Shown: positions 46,461 through 55,883 of the stretch, piece by piece
Layout: the number at the start of each line of letters is the position of its first letter
Numbering within the stretch: the first letter of the stretch is position 1
Translations under genes and position numbers: made by a program
DNA from: DASZUK01 sp963745595
GTDB taxonomy: Bacteria; Actinomycetota; Acidimicrobiia; Acidimicrobiales; RAAP-2
Assembly (NCBI GenBank): GCA_963745595.1
Contig: CAVUYB010000032.1
Coordinates: forward strand, 32,735-96,734
Direction of reading: 5' to 3'
DNA length: 64,000 nt
The notes under the pieces: generated by a model
Told to the model about the DNA's origin: nothing
What the model saw: the letters and a program-made list of their open reading frames with translations, nothing else
Databases searched by the model: none

Positions 46461-47360
46461 GTGCGGACCGGCTTCGCCACCATCGTCGGACGGCCCAACG
46501 TCGGCAAGTCGACGCTGGTCAACGCCATCGTCGGGACGAAGGTCTCGATCACGTCGCCGCGCCCGAACACCACCCGGCACAACGTCCGCGGCATCCTCCA
46601 CCGTCCGGACGCCCAGGTCGTCTTCGTCGACACGCCCGGGCTCCACCGGCCCCGGACCGCCCTGGGCGAGCGGCTCAACGAGACCGCGGTCGCCTCCCTC
46701 AACGACCTCGACGTCGTGGTCGCCCTCGTCGACGCCACCGCGGCGATCGGTCCGGGCGACCGGTTCGTCCTCTCCCGGGCCCTCGAGGCCACCCGGAGCG
46801 ACGAGCACGGCCTGTTGGTCGCGGTCAACAAGATCGACCGGGCCCGGCCGCCGGAGATCGTCGTCGCGCTGACCTCCGTCGCCGAGACCGTCGACCGGCT
46901 CGTCGCCGAACGCGGCAGTCACCGGAACGCGCCGGACGTCGAGTTCTTCCCGGTCTCTGCCGCTACCGGCAAGGGGGTCGACGCGCTCGTCGACGCCATC
47001 GTCGACCGGCTACCGGAGGGACCGGCGTACTACCCCGACGACATGGTCACCGACACCCCCGAAGCGCTCCGGGTGGCCGAGCTCGTGCGCGAGCAGCTGC
47101 TGCGGCGGGCCCGCGAGGAGCTGCCGCACGCCATCGCCTGCCGTGTCACCGAGTGGGAGTGGCCACGGATCCGCGTCGAGATCCTCGTCGAGCGGGACTC
47201 GCAGAAGGCCATCGTCATCGGCCGCGGCGGCGAGGTGCTGAAGGCCGTCGGCACCGCCGTACGCCAGGAGCTGCCACCCGGTGCCTACCTGGAGCTGTTC
47301 GTCCGGGTCGAGAAGCGCTGGCAGCAGCGGGACGACGCGCTCGACCGACTCGGCTATTAG
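46461..47360 (+). CDS. era: GTPase Era
   Basis: 299 residues, uninterrupted. GTPase motifs GRPNVGKSTLVN, DTPGLH, NKID and SAATGKG. The KH domain has the family block EWEWPRIRVEILVERDSQKAIVIGRGG (with GRGGEVLK). It binds the 3' end of 16S rRNA during 30S maturation. GTG start. Confidence 0.97.
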   Translation: MRTGFATIVGRPNVGKSTLVNAIVGTKVSITSPRPNTTRHNVRGILHRPDAQVVFVDTPGLHRPRTALGERLNETAVASLNDLDVVVALVDATAAIGPGDRFVLSRALEATRSDEHGLLVAVNKIDRARPPEIVVALTSVAETVDRLVAERGSHRNAPDVEFFPVSAATGKGVDALVDAIVDRLPEGPAYYPDDMVTDTPEALRVAELVREQLLRRAREELPHAIACRVTEWEWPRIRVEILVERDSQKAIVIGRGGEVLKAVGTAVRQELPPGAYLELFVRVEKRWQQRDDALDRLGY

Positions 47361-47373
47361 TCCGGCTCGACTA

Positions 47374-49515
47374 TCAGTCCGGGTCGGCGAGAACGCGGGC
47401 GAAGAACTCCTCGACCTCGGCGAGCTCGATCGAACGGCGCATCGGCGGCAGCGCGGCGAGCAGGACGTTGCGGTAGCCGGCGGTGGCCAGCCGGGAATCG
47501 AGGACCGCGACGACGCCGTAGTCGTCGGCCGATCGGATCAGGCGCCCAGCGCCCTGGGCGAGCAGCGTCGCCGCCCGCGGCAGGTCGACGACGGAGAACG
47601 CGGCGTCGCCAGCCCGGTCCCGCCGGGCCTGCAGCAGCGGGTCGTCCGGCCGGGCGAACGGCAGGCGATCGAGCGTGACGAGCGACAGCGACCGGCCGGG
47701 CACGTCGACGCCCTGCCAGAAGCCGAGCGTCGCGAACAGGCACGACGTCTCCTGCGCACTGAACGCCTCGAGCAGCCGGCCCTTCGGGAGCTGCCCCTGC
47801 ACGAGCAGCCGGAACGGCAGGTCGGGGGCGAGGGCGTCGGCCGCCGCGTCCGTCGCCCGGCGGCTCGTGAACAGGGCGAGCGTGCGGCCACCGGCGGCGG
47901 CGATGAGCGAACGGAGCTCGGTGTGCAGCGCGGCCTCCGACTCCGGCCGGCGCCGGTCGGGCAGGTGCCGGGCCACGTAGAGCATGGCGTGGGACCGGTA
48001 GTCGAACGGGCTGCCGACGTCCTCCTCGTCGACGGCGAAGCCGCGCAGCCCGAGCCGTTCGCCCAATCGCGGCGGGATGGTCGCGCTCGTGAGGACGGCC
48101 GTGACCTCCCCCCAGAGCCGCTCGGCCAGGGGCGGCCCGACGTCGATGGGGGAGAGCCGGAGGACCGGGGAGCGGGTCGTCCCGTCGACCCACGCCACCT
48201 CGTCGTCGCCGCGACCAGCCAGCCGGGCGAGGTCGTCGACGAGATGCCCGGCGGCGCTGACCGCCCGGGCCCGCCGCCCGTCGTCCTGTCCGGCGGTCTC
48301 GCCGGCTGCCCCGTTGGCGTCGGGCGTCCGGCGGAGCCGGGCCAGCGTCCGGTCGACCTGGGATGCCGCCTGTTCGAGCACCTCCACCAGTTCGACGTCC
48401 CCGGCCGCCGGCCCATCGGCTCGGGTTCGGCCGGGCCGGCTCGGCGCCGGCCGTGATCGCTCCCGCCCGCTCGGCGCCTCGGTCCGGCCAGCCGAGCGCG
48501 GGTGGTGGAGGACGCGCTCGCCGACCCGACCCTCGATGGCGTGCTGCAGCCGGTTGGCCAGCGTGCCGAGGTCGGCGGTGGCGGCGACGCCGGCGTCGTC
48601 CCGCAGGAGCGGTCGGACGACGGCCTGCAGGGCGCGGAACCGACCGGGCGTGATCTCGGCGCCGAGCGACGCGGTCATGATCTCCTCGACCTCGTGGGCC
48701 TCGTCGAAGACGACGACGTCGTGCTCCGGTAGTACCGCGCCGCCGCTGGCCAGGTGGGCGCCGTAGAGATGGGTGTTGACGACGACGACGTCCGCCGCCT
48801 GGGCCTCCGCCCGGGCCTGCTCGGCGAAGCAACGGCCACCGGACGGGCAGCGGTACGCACCCGGGCACTCCCTCGGCCCGACGCTGACCATGGCCCACGC
48901 CCGCTCGTGCGGCTCGAACGGCAGGTCGCCGCGGTCGCCGGTCGCCGTCTCTTCCGACCACTCGAGCAGCCGGCGGACCTGGTCGACGAGCCGTCCACTG
49001 TCCAGCTCGGTTACGGTCGACGACTCCGTCGCGTCGACGTCGAGCGTCGGCTGGTGCCCGTGGTCCTCCATCTCGACTGCCCGCTGCCGGCAGAGATAGT
49101 TGCTCCGACCCTTGAGGACCGAGAACGTGACGTCACCGGGGAGGGCGGCGGCGGCGATCGGCAGGTCCTTCTGGGCGAGCTGGTCCTGCAGGGCCTTCGT
49201 CGCCGTGGCGATGACGACCTTCTTGCCGGACGCCAGCGCGGGGACGACGTAGGCCAGCGACTTCCCGGTTCCGGTGCCGGCTTGGACGACGAGGTGCCGC
49301 CCACCGGCCAGGGCGGCGGCGACGGACCGAGCCATCACCACCTGCTGGGGCCGCGGCTCACCGTTCGGCAGGGCGTCGGTGACCCGGGCCAACCACGTCT
49401 CGGCCCGGTCCGCGGCCGTGGCCACGGCGGTGCCGTCGGCGGCCACGGCGGTGCCGTCGGCGGTGCCGTCGGCGGTGACGGTCGTGTCGGCTGTCGGTTG
49501 CACGGCCCCGATCAT
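47374..49515 (-). CDS. DinG/XPD-type ATP-dependent helicase
   Basis: 713 residues. Walker A AGTGTGKS (79-86), four cysteines for an iron-sulphur cluster (YLCRQR, then C-P-G-A-Y-R-C-P-S-G-G-R-C), VVFDEAHEVEEI as DEAH box, and the C-terminal GFWQGVDVPG and QGAGRLIRS. DinG helicases unwind D-loops, R-loops and G-quadruplexes. The N-terminus carries an ADGTA-rich repeat. The ATG is 36 nt from the divergent UppS-like gene. Convergent with era, 13 nt apart. Confidence 0.93.
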   Translation of the reverse strand: MIGAVQPTADTTVTADGTADGTAVAADGTAVATAADRAETWLARVTDALPNGEPRPQQVVMARSVAAALAGGRHLVVQAGTGTGKSLAYVVPALASGKKVVIATATKALQDQLAQKDLPIAAAALPGDVTFSVLKGRSNYLCRQRAVEMEDHGHQPTLDVDATESSTVTELDSGRLVDQVRRLLEWSEETATGDRGDLPFEPHERAWAMVSVGPRECPGAYRCPSGGRCFAEQARAEAQAADVVVVNTHLYGAHLASGGAVLPEHDVVVFDEAHEVEEIMTASLGAEITPGRFRALQAVVRPLLRDDAGVAATADLGTLANRLQHAIEGRVGERVLHHPRSAGRTEAPSGRERSRPAPSRPGRTRADGPAAGDVELVEVLEQAASQVDRTLARLRRTPDANGAAGETAGQDDGRRARAVSAAGHLVDDLARLAGRGDDEVAWVDGTTRSPVLRLSPIDVGPPLAERLWGEVTAVLTSATIPPRLGERLGLRGFAVDEEDVGSPFDYRSHAMLYVARHLPDRRRPESEAALHTELRSLIAAAGGRTLALFTSRRATDAAADALAPDLPFRLLVQGQLPKGRLLEAFSAQETSCLFATLGFWQGVDVPGRSLSLVTLDRLPFARPDDPLLQARRDRAGDAAFSVVDLPRAATLLAQGAGRLIRSADDYGVVAVLDSRLATAGYRNVLLAALPPMRRSIELAEVEEFFARVLADPD

Positions 49516-49551
49516 GCCTGGCGACCGTGACCACCGCGGTAGTTTCGACTC

Positions 49552-50340
49552 GTGGCACGCATCGCGGAGGTCCCGTTGCCGTCCGGGTCGGTACCGGGCA
49601 AGCCGGAGCCGACGCCGATTCCCGAGGGGATCGACGCCGATCGGGTGCCCGTCCACGTGGCATGGGCGCTCAGCCGTGACGACCGGGTCGGCCGGGCGAC
49701 CGGTGATGCCGGCCGGACGGCCCTGCTCGAGGTGGTCGACGGCGCGCTCGCCCTCGGGGTGTCGTGGTTGACGGTCTACGCCGTCTCGGCGGACGACCGC
49801 ACCGGCTCGCCCGGGGACGCCGGTCGATGGCCGGCGTGGTGCGAGGCGTTCGTCGCGGACGGTCCGGCCGCGCTCGTCGGACGCGGGGTCCGTTTCCGGG
49901 TGGCCGGCCGGCGGGCGGCCGACGCGGCGACGAACGGCGGCCCGGCCGGGCTCGACGAGCTGGTCGAACGGACGGCCGGTGGCGACCGGCTGACGCTGAC
50001 GCTGGCCGTCGACTACGACGGTCGGGCCGAGATCGTCGACGCCATCGCCGCCCTGGCGGCGGCGGGGACGCGGCCGCGCCGCGTCGACGAGGCGGCGATC
50101 GCCCGGCATCTCTACCACCCGGACATGCCGGACCCGGACCTCGTCGTGCGGACGTCGGGGGAGCGTCGGGTCTCCGATCTGCTGCTCTGGGAGGTCGCGT
50201 ACAGCGAGCTCGTCGTCGTCGACGCGCCGTGGCCGGACGTCCGCCGCCGCGACTTCTACGACGCGGTCGTCGAGTACCAGCAACGGGACCGCCGGTACGG
50301 CGGCCTCGACCCGACGGCCGACGACGGTGATCCGCGGTGA
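49552..50340 (+). CDS. Z-prenyl diphosphate synthase paralogue lacking the catalytic Asp motif
   Basis: 262 residues. The C-terminal half is clearly UppS-like: PDLVVRTSGERRVSDLLLWE, AYSELVVVDAPWPD and the isopentenyl-diphosphate pocket R-S residues. The first half is divergent: the MDGNGRWA catalytic loop aligns to LSRDDRVG, replacing the catalytic Asp with Ser and losing the GNGR phosphate loop, and NYGGR is DYDGR. The gene sits beside recO, where uppS is found in mycobacteria. TAGTTT at 49540-49545, 6 nt before GTG, suggests a leaderless start. Possibly an inactive regulator or partner, as NgBR-like subunits are; this is inference. Confidence 0.8.
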   Translation: MARIAEVPLPSGSVPGKPEPTPIPEGIDADRVPVHVAWALSRDDRVGRATGDAGRTALLEVVDGALALGVSWLTVYAVSADDRTGSPGDAGRWPAWCEAFVADGPAALVGRGVRFRVAGRRAADAATNGGPAGLDELVERTAGGDRLTLTLAVDYDGRAEIVDAIAALAAAGTRPRRVDEAAIARHLYHPDMPDPDLVVRTSGERRVSDLLLWEVAYSELVVVDAPWPDVRRRDFYDAVVEYQQRDRRYGGLDPTADDGDPR

Positions 50341-50635
50341 GCGTCACGAAGCTGGTCATCGGGCTCGGCGTCGTCTTCTTCGGCTCCTCTGCTGGATGGC
50401 CGTCGACGGCATCACCGCGGCCGCGGTCACGGTGATCACGCTCGGCGCGCTCGTCGTCCTCGTCGGCGGCGGCAACTGGATCGGCGGGCGGTCGTCGCCC
50501 CACGGGCCGCGGCCGGCCGGGTCCGGCCCGCCGTCGTCGACGTACGTGCCGCCGACGGCACCATCGGTCGCCCAGCCGGTCGAGCGGCCGGCCGACCAGC
50601 CGGCCGAGCCGCCGGGCGAGCGCGAGGTCCCGTAG
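50337..50635 (+). CDS. Small two-helix membrane protein (one base missing)
   Basis: About 100 residues if one base is restored near 50383 (SVTKLVIGLGVVFFG then LLCWMAVDGITAAAVTVITLG). Two hydrophobic helices are followed by a Pro-rich cytosolic tail. GTG overlaps the stop of the UppS-like gene, and recO follows its stop within 2 nt. This is the only place in the window where the corrected frame needs an added base rather than a removed one. Function unknown. Confidence 0.6.
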
Positions 50636-50637
50636 CG

Positions 50638-51372
50638 GTGAGCCTCTTCCGGGACAACGGGGTCGTCCTGCGGACGTACCGGCTCGGGGAGGCCGACCGG
50701 ATCGTCGTCTTCTTGACCGAGCACCACGGCAAGGTCCGGGCGGTCGCCAAAGGCGTGCGCCGGACGGCCAGCAAGTTCGGCGGCCGGCTCGAACCGCTCA
50801 GCCACGTCGCGCTCCTGCTGTGGCAGGGCCGGAGCGACCTCGACATCGTCAACCAGGCCGAGGTGCTCGACCACTTCCGCGGTATCCGCGAGGACCTCGA
50901 CCGGGTGGCGAAGGCGCTCTCGCTCGTCGAGGTCGCCGACCAGCTCGCCCAGGAGCGCCATCCGGACCCGCGGCTCTACGAGATGCTCGTCGGCGCGCTG
51001 CGGACGCTCGCCGACCCGGCCCGCGACCCACGCCTCGTCGCGCCGGCGTTCTTCATGAAGGCGCTCGTCCTCGAAGGCGCCGGCCCGCTCCTCACCGGCT
51101 GCGCGTCCTGTGGTGAGCCGGCCGACGCGGTCGACCTCGTTGCGTTCGACGTGCTCGAGGGGGGTGCGCTCTGTCGCCAGTGCCGTCGCGGCCGGCCGGT
51201 CACCCCCGAGGCTTTCGACGTCCTCCGCCGCATCCTCGGCGGCTCGCTCGGCGCGGTGCTCGCCGAGCCGCCGCCACCGTGCGCCGACGAGGTGACCGCG
51301 CTGGCCACCGACGCCATCGAGGCCCACCTCGACCGCCGCCTGCGCTCCGTCCGCGCCACCGCCCACCTGTAG
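50638..51372 (+). CDS. recO: DNA repair protein RecO
   Basis: 244 residues, uninterrupted. OB-fold N-terminus LFRDNGVVLRTYRLGEADRIV and GVRRTASKFGGRLEP; zinc-finger CxxC...CxxC (CASCGEP; CRQC) in the helical half. Loads RecA onto SSB-coated DNA with RecR. GTG start right after the small membrane protein. Confidence 0.95.
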   Translation: MSLFRDNGVVLRTYRLGEADRIVVFLTEHHGKVRAVAKGVRRTASKFGGRLEPLSHVALLLWQGRSDLDIVNQAEVLDHFRGIREDLDRVAKALSLVEVADQLAQERHPDPRLYEMLVGALRTLADPARDPRLVAPAFFMKALVLEGAGPLLTGCASCGEPADAVDLVAFDVLEGGALCRQCRRGRPVTPEAFDVLRRILGGSLGAVLAEPPPPCADEVTALATDAIEAHLDRRLRSVRATAHL

Positions 51373-51462
51373 CGGTGCTGACGCCCGGCTGGGGCCCCGC
51401 TGCACTGCTCCTCCTCCGAAGCGTGGGGCCCCAACCCCACGCCGGCCGTAACCCCGTTCGGG

Positions 51463-52539
51463 GTGTACGTGCACGTGCCGTTCTGCCGGCACCGGTGCGA
51501 CTACTGCGCGTTCGCGACGTACACCGACCGCGACCACCTGATGGCCCGCTACGTCGACGCGTGCGTCGCGGAGATCGAGCGGGCGGTCGACGCGGGCGAG
51601 CTGCCGCCGGCGACGAGCGTCTTCTTCGGCGGCGGGACGCCGTCGCGGCTGGCGGCCGACGAGCTGTGCCGGGTCCTCGACGCGGTGCCCCGGGCCCCCG
51701 GCGCGGAGGTGACGGTCGAGTGCAACCCGGAGGACGCGTCCGCGGCGCGGTTCGCGACGTACCGGGCGGCCGGCGTCACCCGGATCTCGCTCGGCGTCCA
51801 GTCGACCGCTCCGCACGTCCTCGCCGGTCTCGGCCGCCGTCACGACCCGGCCGCCGTCCGCCGGGCCGCCGATCTCGTCGCCGACGCCGGCTTCGCGTCG
51901 TACAACCTCGACCTCATCTTCGGCGGCGCCGGCGAGACCGACGACGACTGGGCCCGTTCGCTCGACGACGTGCTCGCCCTCCCGTCGCCGCCGCCGCACG
52001 TCAGTGCGTACGCGCTCGACCGTCGAGCCGGGGACGCCGTTGGCCACCGAGCCGGACGCGCCATCCCGACGACGACGTCCAGGCCGCCCGCTACGAGCGC
52101 GCCGACGCCGTCCTCACCGCGGCCGGCTACCGCTGGGAGGAGGTCTCGAACTGGGCCCTCCCCGGCCACGGCTGCCGGCACAACCAGCTCTACTGGGCCC
52201 AGGGCGACTACCGCGGCATCGGTTCCGCCGCCCACTCGCACCGCCGCGGCCGCCGGTGGTGGAACGTCCGGACGCCCGACCGCTACGTCGACGCGGTCGA
52301 GCACGGCCGGCCCGTCGTGGCGGGGGAGGAGGTGCTCACGGACCGGCCAGCGGACGTTCGAGCAGCTGTCCCTGTCGCTCCGGACGCCGGCCGGTGTCCC
52401 GGCGTCGGCGTTGGACGAGCTCGACGAGATGGCGCGGGAGGGCCTTGTCGACCGCCAGGGGAACCGGGCCGTCCTCACCGTCCGCGGCCGGTTGCTCGCC
52501 AACGCCGTCACGACCCGGCTCCGAACGCCCGGTGATTAA
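51463..52539 (+). CDS. hemW: HemW-like radical-SAM protein (three frameshifts)
   Basis: About 357 residues after dropping one base at about 52018, 52061 and 52344. The radical-SAM cysteines lie in FCRHRCDYC near the start; GGGTPSRL and VECNPEDA follow. Corrected segments are TVEPGTPLATEPDA, HPDDDVQAARYERADA, GHGCRHNQLYW and TFEQLSLSLRTPAG. Haem-binding/chaperone activity is known for HemW. The true start may lie a few codons upstream of GTG 51463, beyond a repeated GGGGCCCC stretch (51396-51435). Confidence 0.88.
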   Translation: MYVHVPFCRHRCDYCAFATYTDRDHLMARYVDACVAEIERAVDAGELPPATSVFFGGGTPSRLAADELCRVLDAVPRAPGAEVTVECNPEDASAARFATYRAAGVTRISLGVQSTAPHVLAGLGRRHDPAAVRRAADLVADAGFASYNLDLIFGGAGETDDDWARSLDDVLALPSPPPHVSAYALDRRAGDAVGHRAGRAIPTTTSRPPATSAPTPSSPRPATAGRRSRTGPSPATAAGTTSSTGPRATTAASVPPPTRTAAAAGGGTSGRPTATSTRSSTAGPSWRGRRCSRTGQRTFEQLSLSLRTPAGVPASALDELDEMAREGLVDRQGNRAVLTVRGRLLANAVTTRLRTPGD

Positions 52540-52570
52540 AGCCCACGTCGTAGCCGATAGCCTGCGGCGC

Positions 52571-53917
52571 ATGACCGATCTGGCCGCCGACGAGAGCCCC
52601 CGCACCGACGAGGGCGCCGACGGCGGGGACGTCATGGAGAAGATCGTCGGCCTCTGCAAGCGCCGCGGCTTCATCTTCCAGTCCGCCGAGATCTACGGCG
52701 GCTTCCGCTCGACGTACGACTACGGGCCGCTCGGCGTCAACATGCTCCGCAACGTGAAGAACACGTGGTGGCGGTCGATGGTCCAGCTCCGTGACGACGT
52801 CGTCGGCCTCGACGCGGCGATCCTCTCGCCGCCGGCCGTCTGGGCCGCGTCCGGTCACCTCGCCAACTTCACCGACCCGCTCGTCGACTGCCGCCAGTGC
52901 CACAGCCGGTGGCGGGCCGACAAGATCGACGGCGTCTGCCCGACGTGCGGCTCGACCGACTTCACCGAGGCGCGGGCGTTCAACCTGATGTTCAAGACGC
53001 ACGCCGGCCCGCTCGAGGACGAGGGCGCGGTGGCGTACCTGCGGCCGGAGACCGCGCAGGGGATGTTCATCAACTTCGCCAACGTCCTCCAGACGACCCG
53101 CAAGAAGCCGCCGTTCGGCATCGCCCAGGTCGGCAAGTCGTTCCGCAACGAGATCACGCCGCAGAACTTCGTCTTCCGCACCCGTGAGTTCGAGCAGATG
53201 GAGATGGAGTACTTCGTCCCGCCCGACGACAGCCCGAAGTGGTACGAGTACTGGCTCGACCAGCGTTACCGGTGGTACCTCGACCTCGGCATCCCCGCCG
53301 ACCGGCTCCGTCTCCGCCACCACGAGGCCGCCGAGCTCGCCCACTATTCGACCGCCACCGCGGACGTCGAGTTCCTCTTCCCGTGGGGCTGGGACGAGCT
53401 CGAAGGCATCGCCAACCGGTCCGACTACGACCTGAAGGCCCACGCGGCCGCGTCCGGCGAGAAGCTCGACTTCTTCGACCCGACGACGAACGAGCGGTAC
53501 GTGCCGCACGTCATCGAGCCGGCCGCCGGCGCCACCCGCACGATGATGGCCTTCCTGCTCGCCGCCTACGACGAGGACGAGATCGGTGGCGAACGGCGCG
53601 CCGTCCTGCACCTGCACCACCGGCTCGCGCCCTATCAGGTCGCCGTCCTGCCGCTGTCGAAGAAGGACACGCTCGAGCCGACCGCCCGCGAGGTGCTCGG
53701 ACTCCTCCAGCCGCACTTCATGTGCGACTACGACGTCACCCAGTCGATCGGCAAGCGGTACCGCCGGCACGACGAGGTCGGGACGCCGTGGTGCGTCACC
53801 GTCGACTTCGACTCGCTCGACGACCGCGCCGTCACCGTCCGCGACCGCGACACGACCGAACAGGTCCGCGTGCCGATCGACGGCCTCCTCGCCGAGCTGC
53901 AGTCCCGGGCCCAGTGA
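52571..53917 (+). CDS. glyS: Glycyl-tRNA synthetase (single-subunit, alpha2 type)
   Basis: 448 residues, uninterrupted. Class II motifs: GFIFQSAEIYGGFRSTYDYGPLG, FRNEITPQNFVFRTREFEQMEMEYF (motif 2) and the motif 3 region GATRTMMAFLLAAYDED. A zinc-binding insertion has CRQCHSRW and CPTCGS. TAGCCT at 52558-52563 is 7 nt before the ATG. recO, hemW and glyS are a common actinobacterial neighbourhood. Confidence 0.96.
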   Translation: MTDLAADESPRTDEGADGGDVMEKIVGLCKRRGFIFQSAEIYGGFRSTYDYGPLGVNMLRNVKNTWWRSMVQLRDDVVGLDAAILSPPAVWAASGHLANFTDPLVDCRQCHSRWRADKIDGVCPTCGSTDFTEARAFNLMFKTHAGPLEDEGAVAYLRPETAQGMFINFANVLQTTRKKPPFGIAQVGKSFRNEITPQNFVFRTREFEQMEMEYFVPPDDSPKWYEYWLDQRYRWYLDLGIPADRLRLRHHEAAELAHYSTATADVEFLFPWGWDELEGIANRSDYDLKAHAAASGEKLDFFDPTTNERYVPHVIEPAAGATRTMMAFLLAAYDEDEIGGERRAVLHLHHRLAPYQVAVLPLSKKDTLEPTAREVLGLLQPHFMCDYDVTQSIGKRYRRHDEVGTPWCVTVDFDSLDDRAVTVRDRDTTEQVRVPIDGLLAELQSRAQ

Positions 53918-53992
53918 CGCCGGCCGCTCAGTAGGCGCCGTTGGTGCGGTCAGGGTCAGGCCGGCGAACCGGTCGCCCTTGGCCGACCCAGC

Positions 53993-54961
53993 TCAGTGGC
54001 CGGCGATGCGGTGCGGTTCGTACGGCGCTTCGAGCTGCTCGATCTCCTCGGGGCTCAGCGTCACCGTCAGCGCGGCCAGCGCGTCGTCGAGCTGGCCCGG
54101 CTTCGTGACGCCGACGATCGGCGCGGTGACGACCGGCTTGGAGAGCACCCAGGCCAGCGCCACCTGGGCCCGGGCGATGCCCCGCGGCTCGGCCACCGCG
54201 GCCACCGCGTCGACGATCGCCCGGTCCGTCTCGGCGTAGAGGCTCCGGCCGAACTCGTCGGTCTGGCTGCGCTCGGTCGCGTCGTCCCATTCCCGGGTGA
54301 GCCGGCCCCGGGCCAGCGGGCTCCACGGGATCACGCCGAGGCCCTGGTCGGCGCAGAGCGGCAGCATCTCGCGCTCTTCCTCCCGGTAGAGCAGGTTGTA
54401 GTGGTCCTGCATCGTCACGAAGCGGGTCCAGCCGTGCCGATCCGCGGTGTAGAGCAGCTTGGCGAGCTGCCACGCGTCCATCGACGATGCGCCGATGTAG
54501 CGGGCCTTCCCCGCCTTGACGACGTCGTGCAGTGCCTCGAGGGTCTCCTCGACCGGCGTCCGGCGGTCGAACCGGTGGATCTGGTACAGGTCGACGTAGT
54601 CGGTCCCGAGGCGACGGAGGCTGTGGTCGATCTCGGCCATGATCGCCTTGCGTGACAGCCCGCCGCCGTTCGGCCCGGCGTGCATGCGGCCGTGGACCTT
54701 CGTCGCCAGGACGATCTCGTCGCGCCGGCCCATGTCGCCGAGCGCCCGGCCGACGATCTCCTCGCTGGTGCCGTCGGAGTAGACGTTGGCGGTGTCGAAG
54801 AAGTTGATGCCGGCGTCGAGCGCTTGGCGGATGATCTTGCGGGACTCGTCCTCGGGCAGGCTCCACGGGTGCTGGCCGCGGGACGGCTCGCCGAAGCTCA
54901 TGCAGCCGAGGCAGAGCCTCGAGACGTCGAGTCCGGTCGCGCCGAGCTTTACGTAGTCCAT
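53993..54961 (-). CDS. Aldo/keto reductase
   Basis: 322 residues. YVKLGATGLDVSRLCLGCMSFG start, DTANVYSDGTSEEIVGRAL (catalytic Asp/Tyr), ATKVHG (catalytic Lys) and DYVDLYQIHRFD (His). The sequence resembles the YajO/PdxI-like NADPH-dependent group. AAGGAG precedes the ATG. Substrate unknown. Confidence 0.9.
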   Translation of the reverse strand: MDYVKLGATGLDVSRLCLGCMSFGEPSRGQHPWSLPEDESRKIIRQALDAGINFFDTANVYSDGTSEEIVGRALGDMGRRDEIVLATKVHGRMHAGPNGGGLSRKAIMAEIDHSLRRLGTDYVDLYQIHRFDRRTPVEETLEALHDVVKAGKARYIGASSMDAWQLAKLLYTADRHGWTRFVTMQDHYNLLYREEEREMLPLCADQGLGVIPWSPLARGRLTREWDDATERSQTDEFGRSLYAETDRAIVDAVAAVAEPRGIARAQVALAWVLSKPVVTAPIVGVTKPGQLDDALAALTVTLSPEEIEQLEAPYEPHRIAGH

Positions 54962-55018
54962 CGGGGCAGGCTCCTTCCGATCGCCGGCCGGCTTCCGATC
55001 ACCGGCCTGCGATCCGGT

Positions 55019-55882
55019 CTAGCCGGCCCGGCGGTACCGCCAGACCGCCAGCGGGGCGAAGACGATCAGGATGCCCACCGCCCAGACCAGGGAGATCCAG
55101 ATCGAGTCCGGTGACCACACATGGGTGGGACTGTCCCCCAACATGAGCTGCCGGCAGGCGTCGATGACCTGGCTGACGGGCTGGTTGACGGTGAACGCCT
55201 GCAGCCAGCCCGGCATCGTTGTCGTCGGGACGAAGGCCGACGAGGCGAAGGTCAAGGGGAACAGCAGGGGGAACGCGGCCAGCTGGGCGGTCTCGCTGTT
55301 CGACGCGGTCAGGCCGATGATGGCGAAGGCCCAGCTGAGGGCGTAGGCGAAGAACAGGACCAACAGGAAGCCGCAGAGGAACAGGCCGAAGTTCGTCTGC
55401 ACCCGGAACCCGACCAGGTAGCCCACCCCGGTGATGATGATCAACACGAGGACGTTGCGGGCCGCGTCGGCCGTCGTCCGGCCGGCCAGCACCGCGGAGC
55501 GGGCCATCGGCAGGGCCCGGAACCGTTCGATCAGCCCCTTCTGCAGGTCGTCGGCCAGCCCGACGCTGGTGCTGACGCAGCCGAACATGACCGTCTGCAC
55601 GTACACCCCGGCGATCAGGAAGTTCACGTAGGTGGTGCCCGGGACTGTGATCGCCCCGCCGAACACGTACCGGAACAGCAGCACGAACATGATCGGCTGG
55701 ACGCTGGAGAAGAAGACGGCGTCGGGGATCCGGGTGTAGGCGAGGAGGTTCCGCCACGTCACCGTCACCGCGTCCGTGAACACCCAGCGCAACCGGCCGC
55801 CGGCCGCTTGGGGGGCGCCGGACCCGTCGGGGGTCAGCGCCCCCGGTCGGAGGGCATTCGGGTCGATCGTGCCGACGGTCAT
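55019..55882 (-). CDS. ABC-2 type permease (DrrB-like)
   Basis: 287 residues with six hydrophobic helices, starting PIMFVLLFRYVFGGAI, and the ABC-2 signature block NFLIAGVYVQTVMFGC. Drug or lipid export is likely. It starts 1 nt after the ATPase stop, forming a two-component exporter. Confidence 0.9.
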   Translation of the reverse strand: MTVGTIDPNALRPGALTPDGSGAPQAAGGRLRWVFTDAVTVTWRNLLAYTRIPDAVFFSSVQPIMFVLLFRYVFGGAITVPGTTYVNFLIAGVYVQTVMFGCVSTSVGLADDLQKGLIERFRALPMARSAVLAGRTTADAARNVLVLIIITGVGYLVGFRVQTNFGLFLCGFLLVLFFAYALSWAFAIIGLTASNSETAQLAAFPLLFPLTFASSAFVPTTTMPGWLQAFTVNQPVSQVIDACRQLMLGDSPTHVWSPDSIWISLVWAVGILIVFAPLAVWRYRRAG

Positions 55883-55883
55883 C

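Noticed and set aside
43142..47476. A 1,444-codon plus-strand frame across hit, phoH, ybeY, CorC-like and era
   Set aside because: It is Arg/Pro-rich and out of frame with the recognisable proteins over nearly its whole length; a shadow of high-GC coding sequence.
39389..52344. Programmed +1 frameshifting as the primary reading of the broken genes
   Set aside because: No shared slippery heptamer, stop codon, rare codon or Shine-Dalgarno-like stimulator was found at the sites; kept only as an alternative to sequencing insertion.
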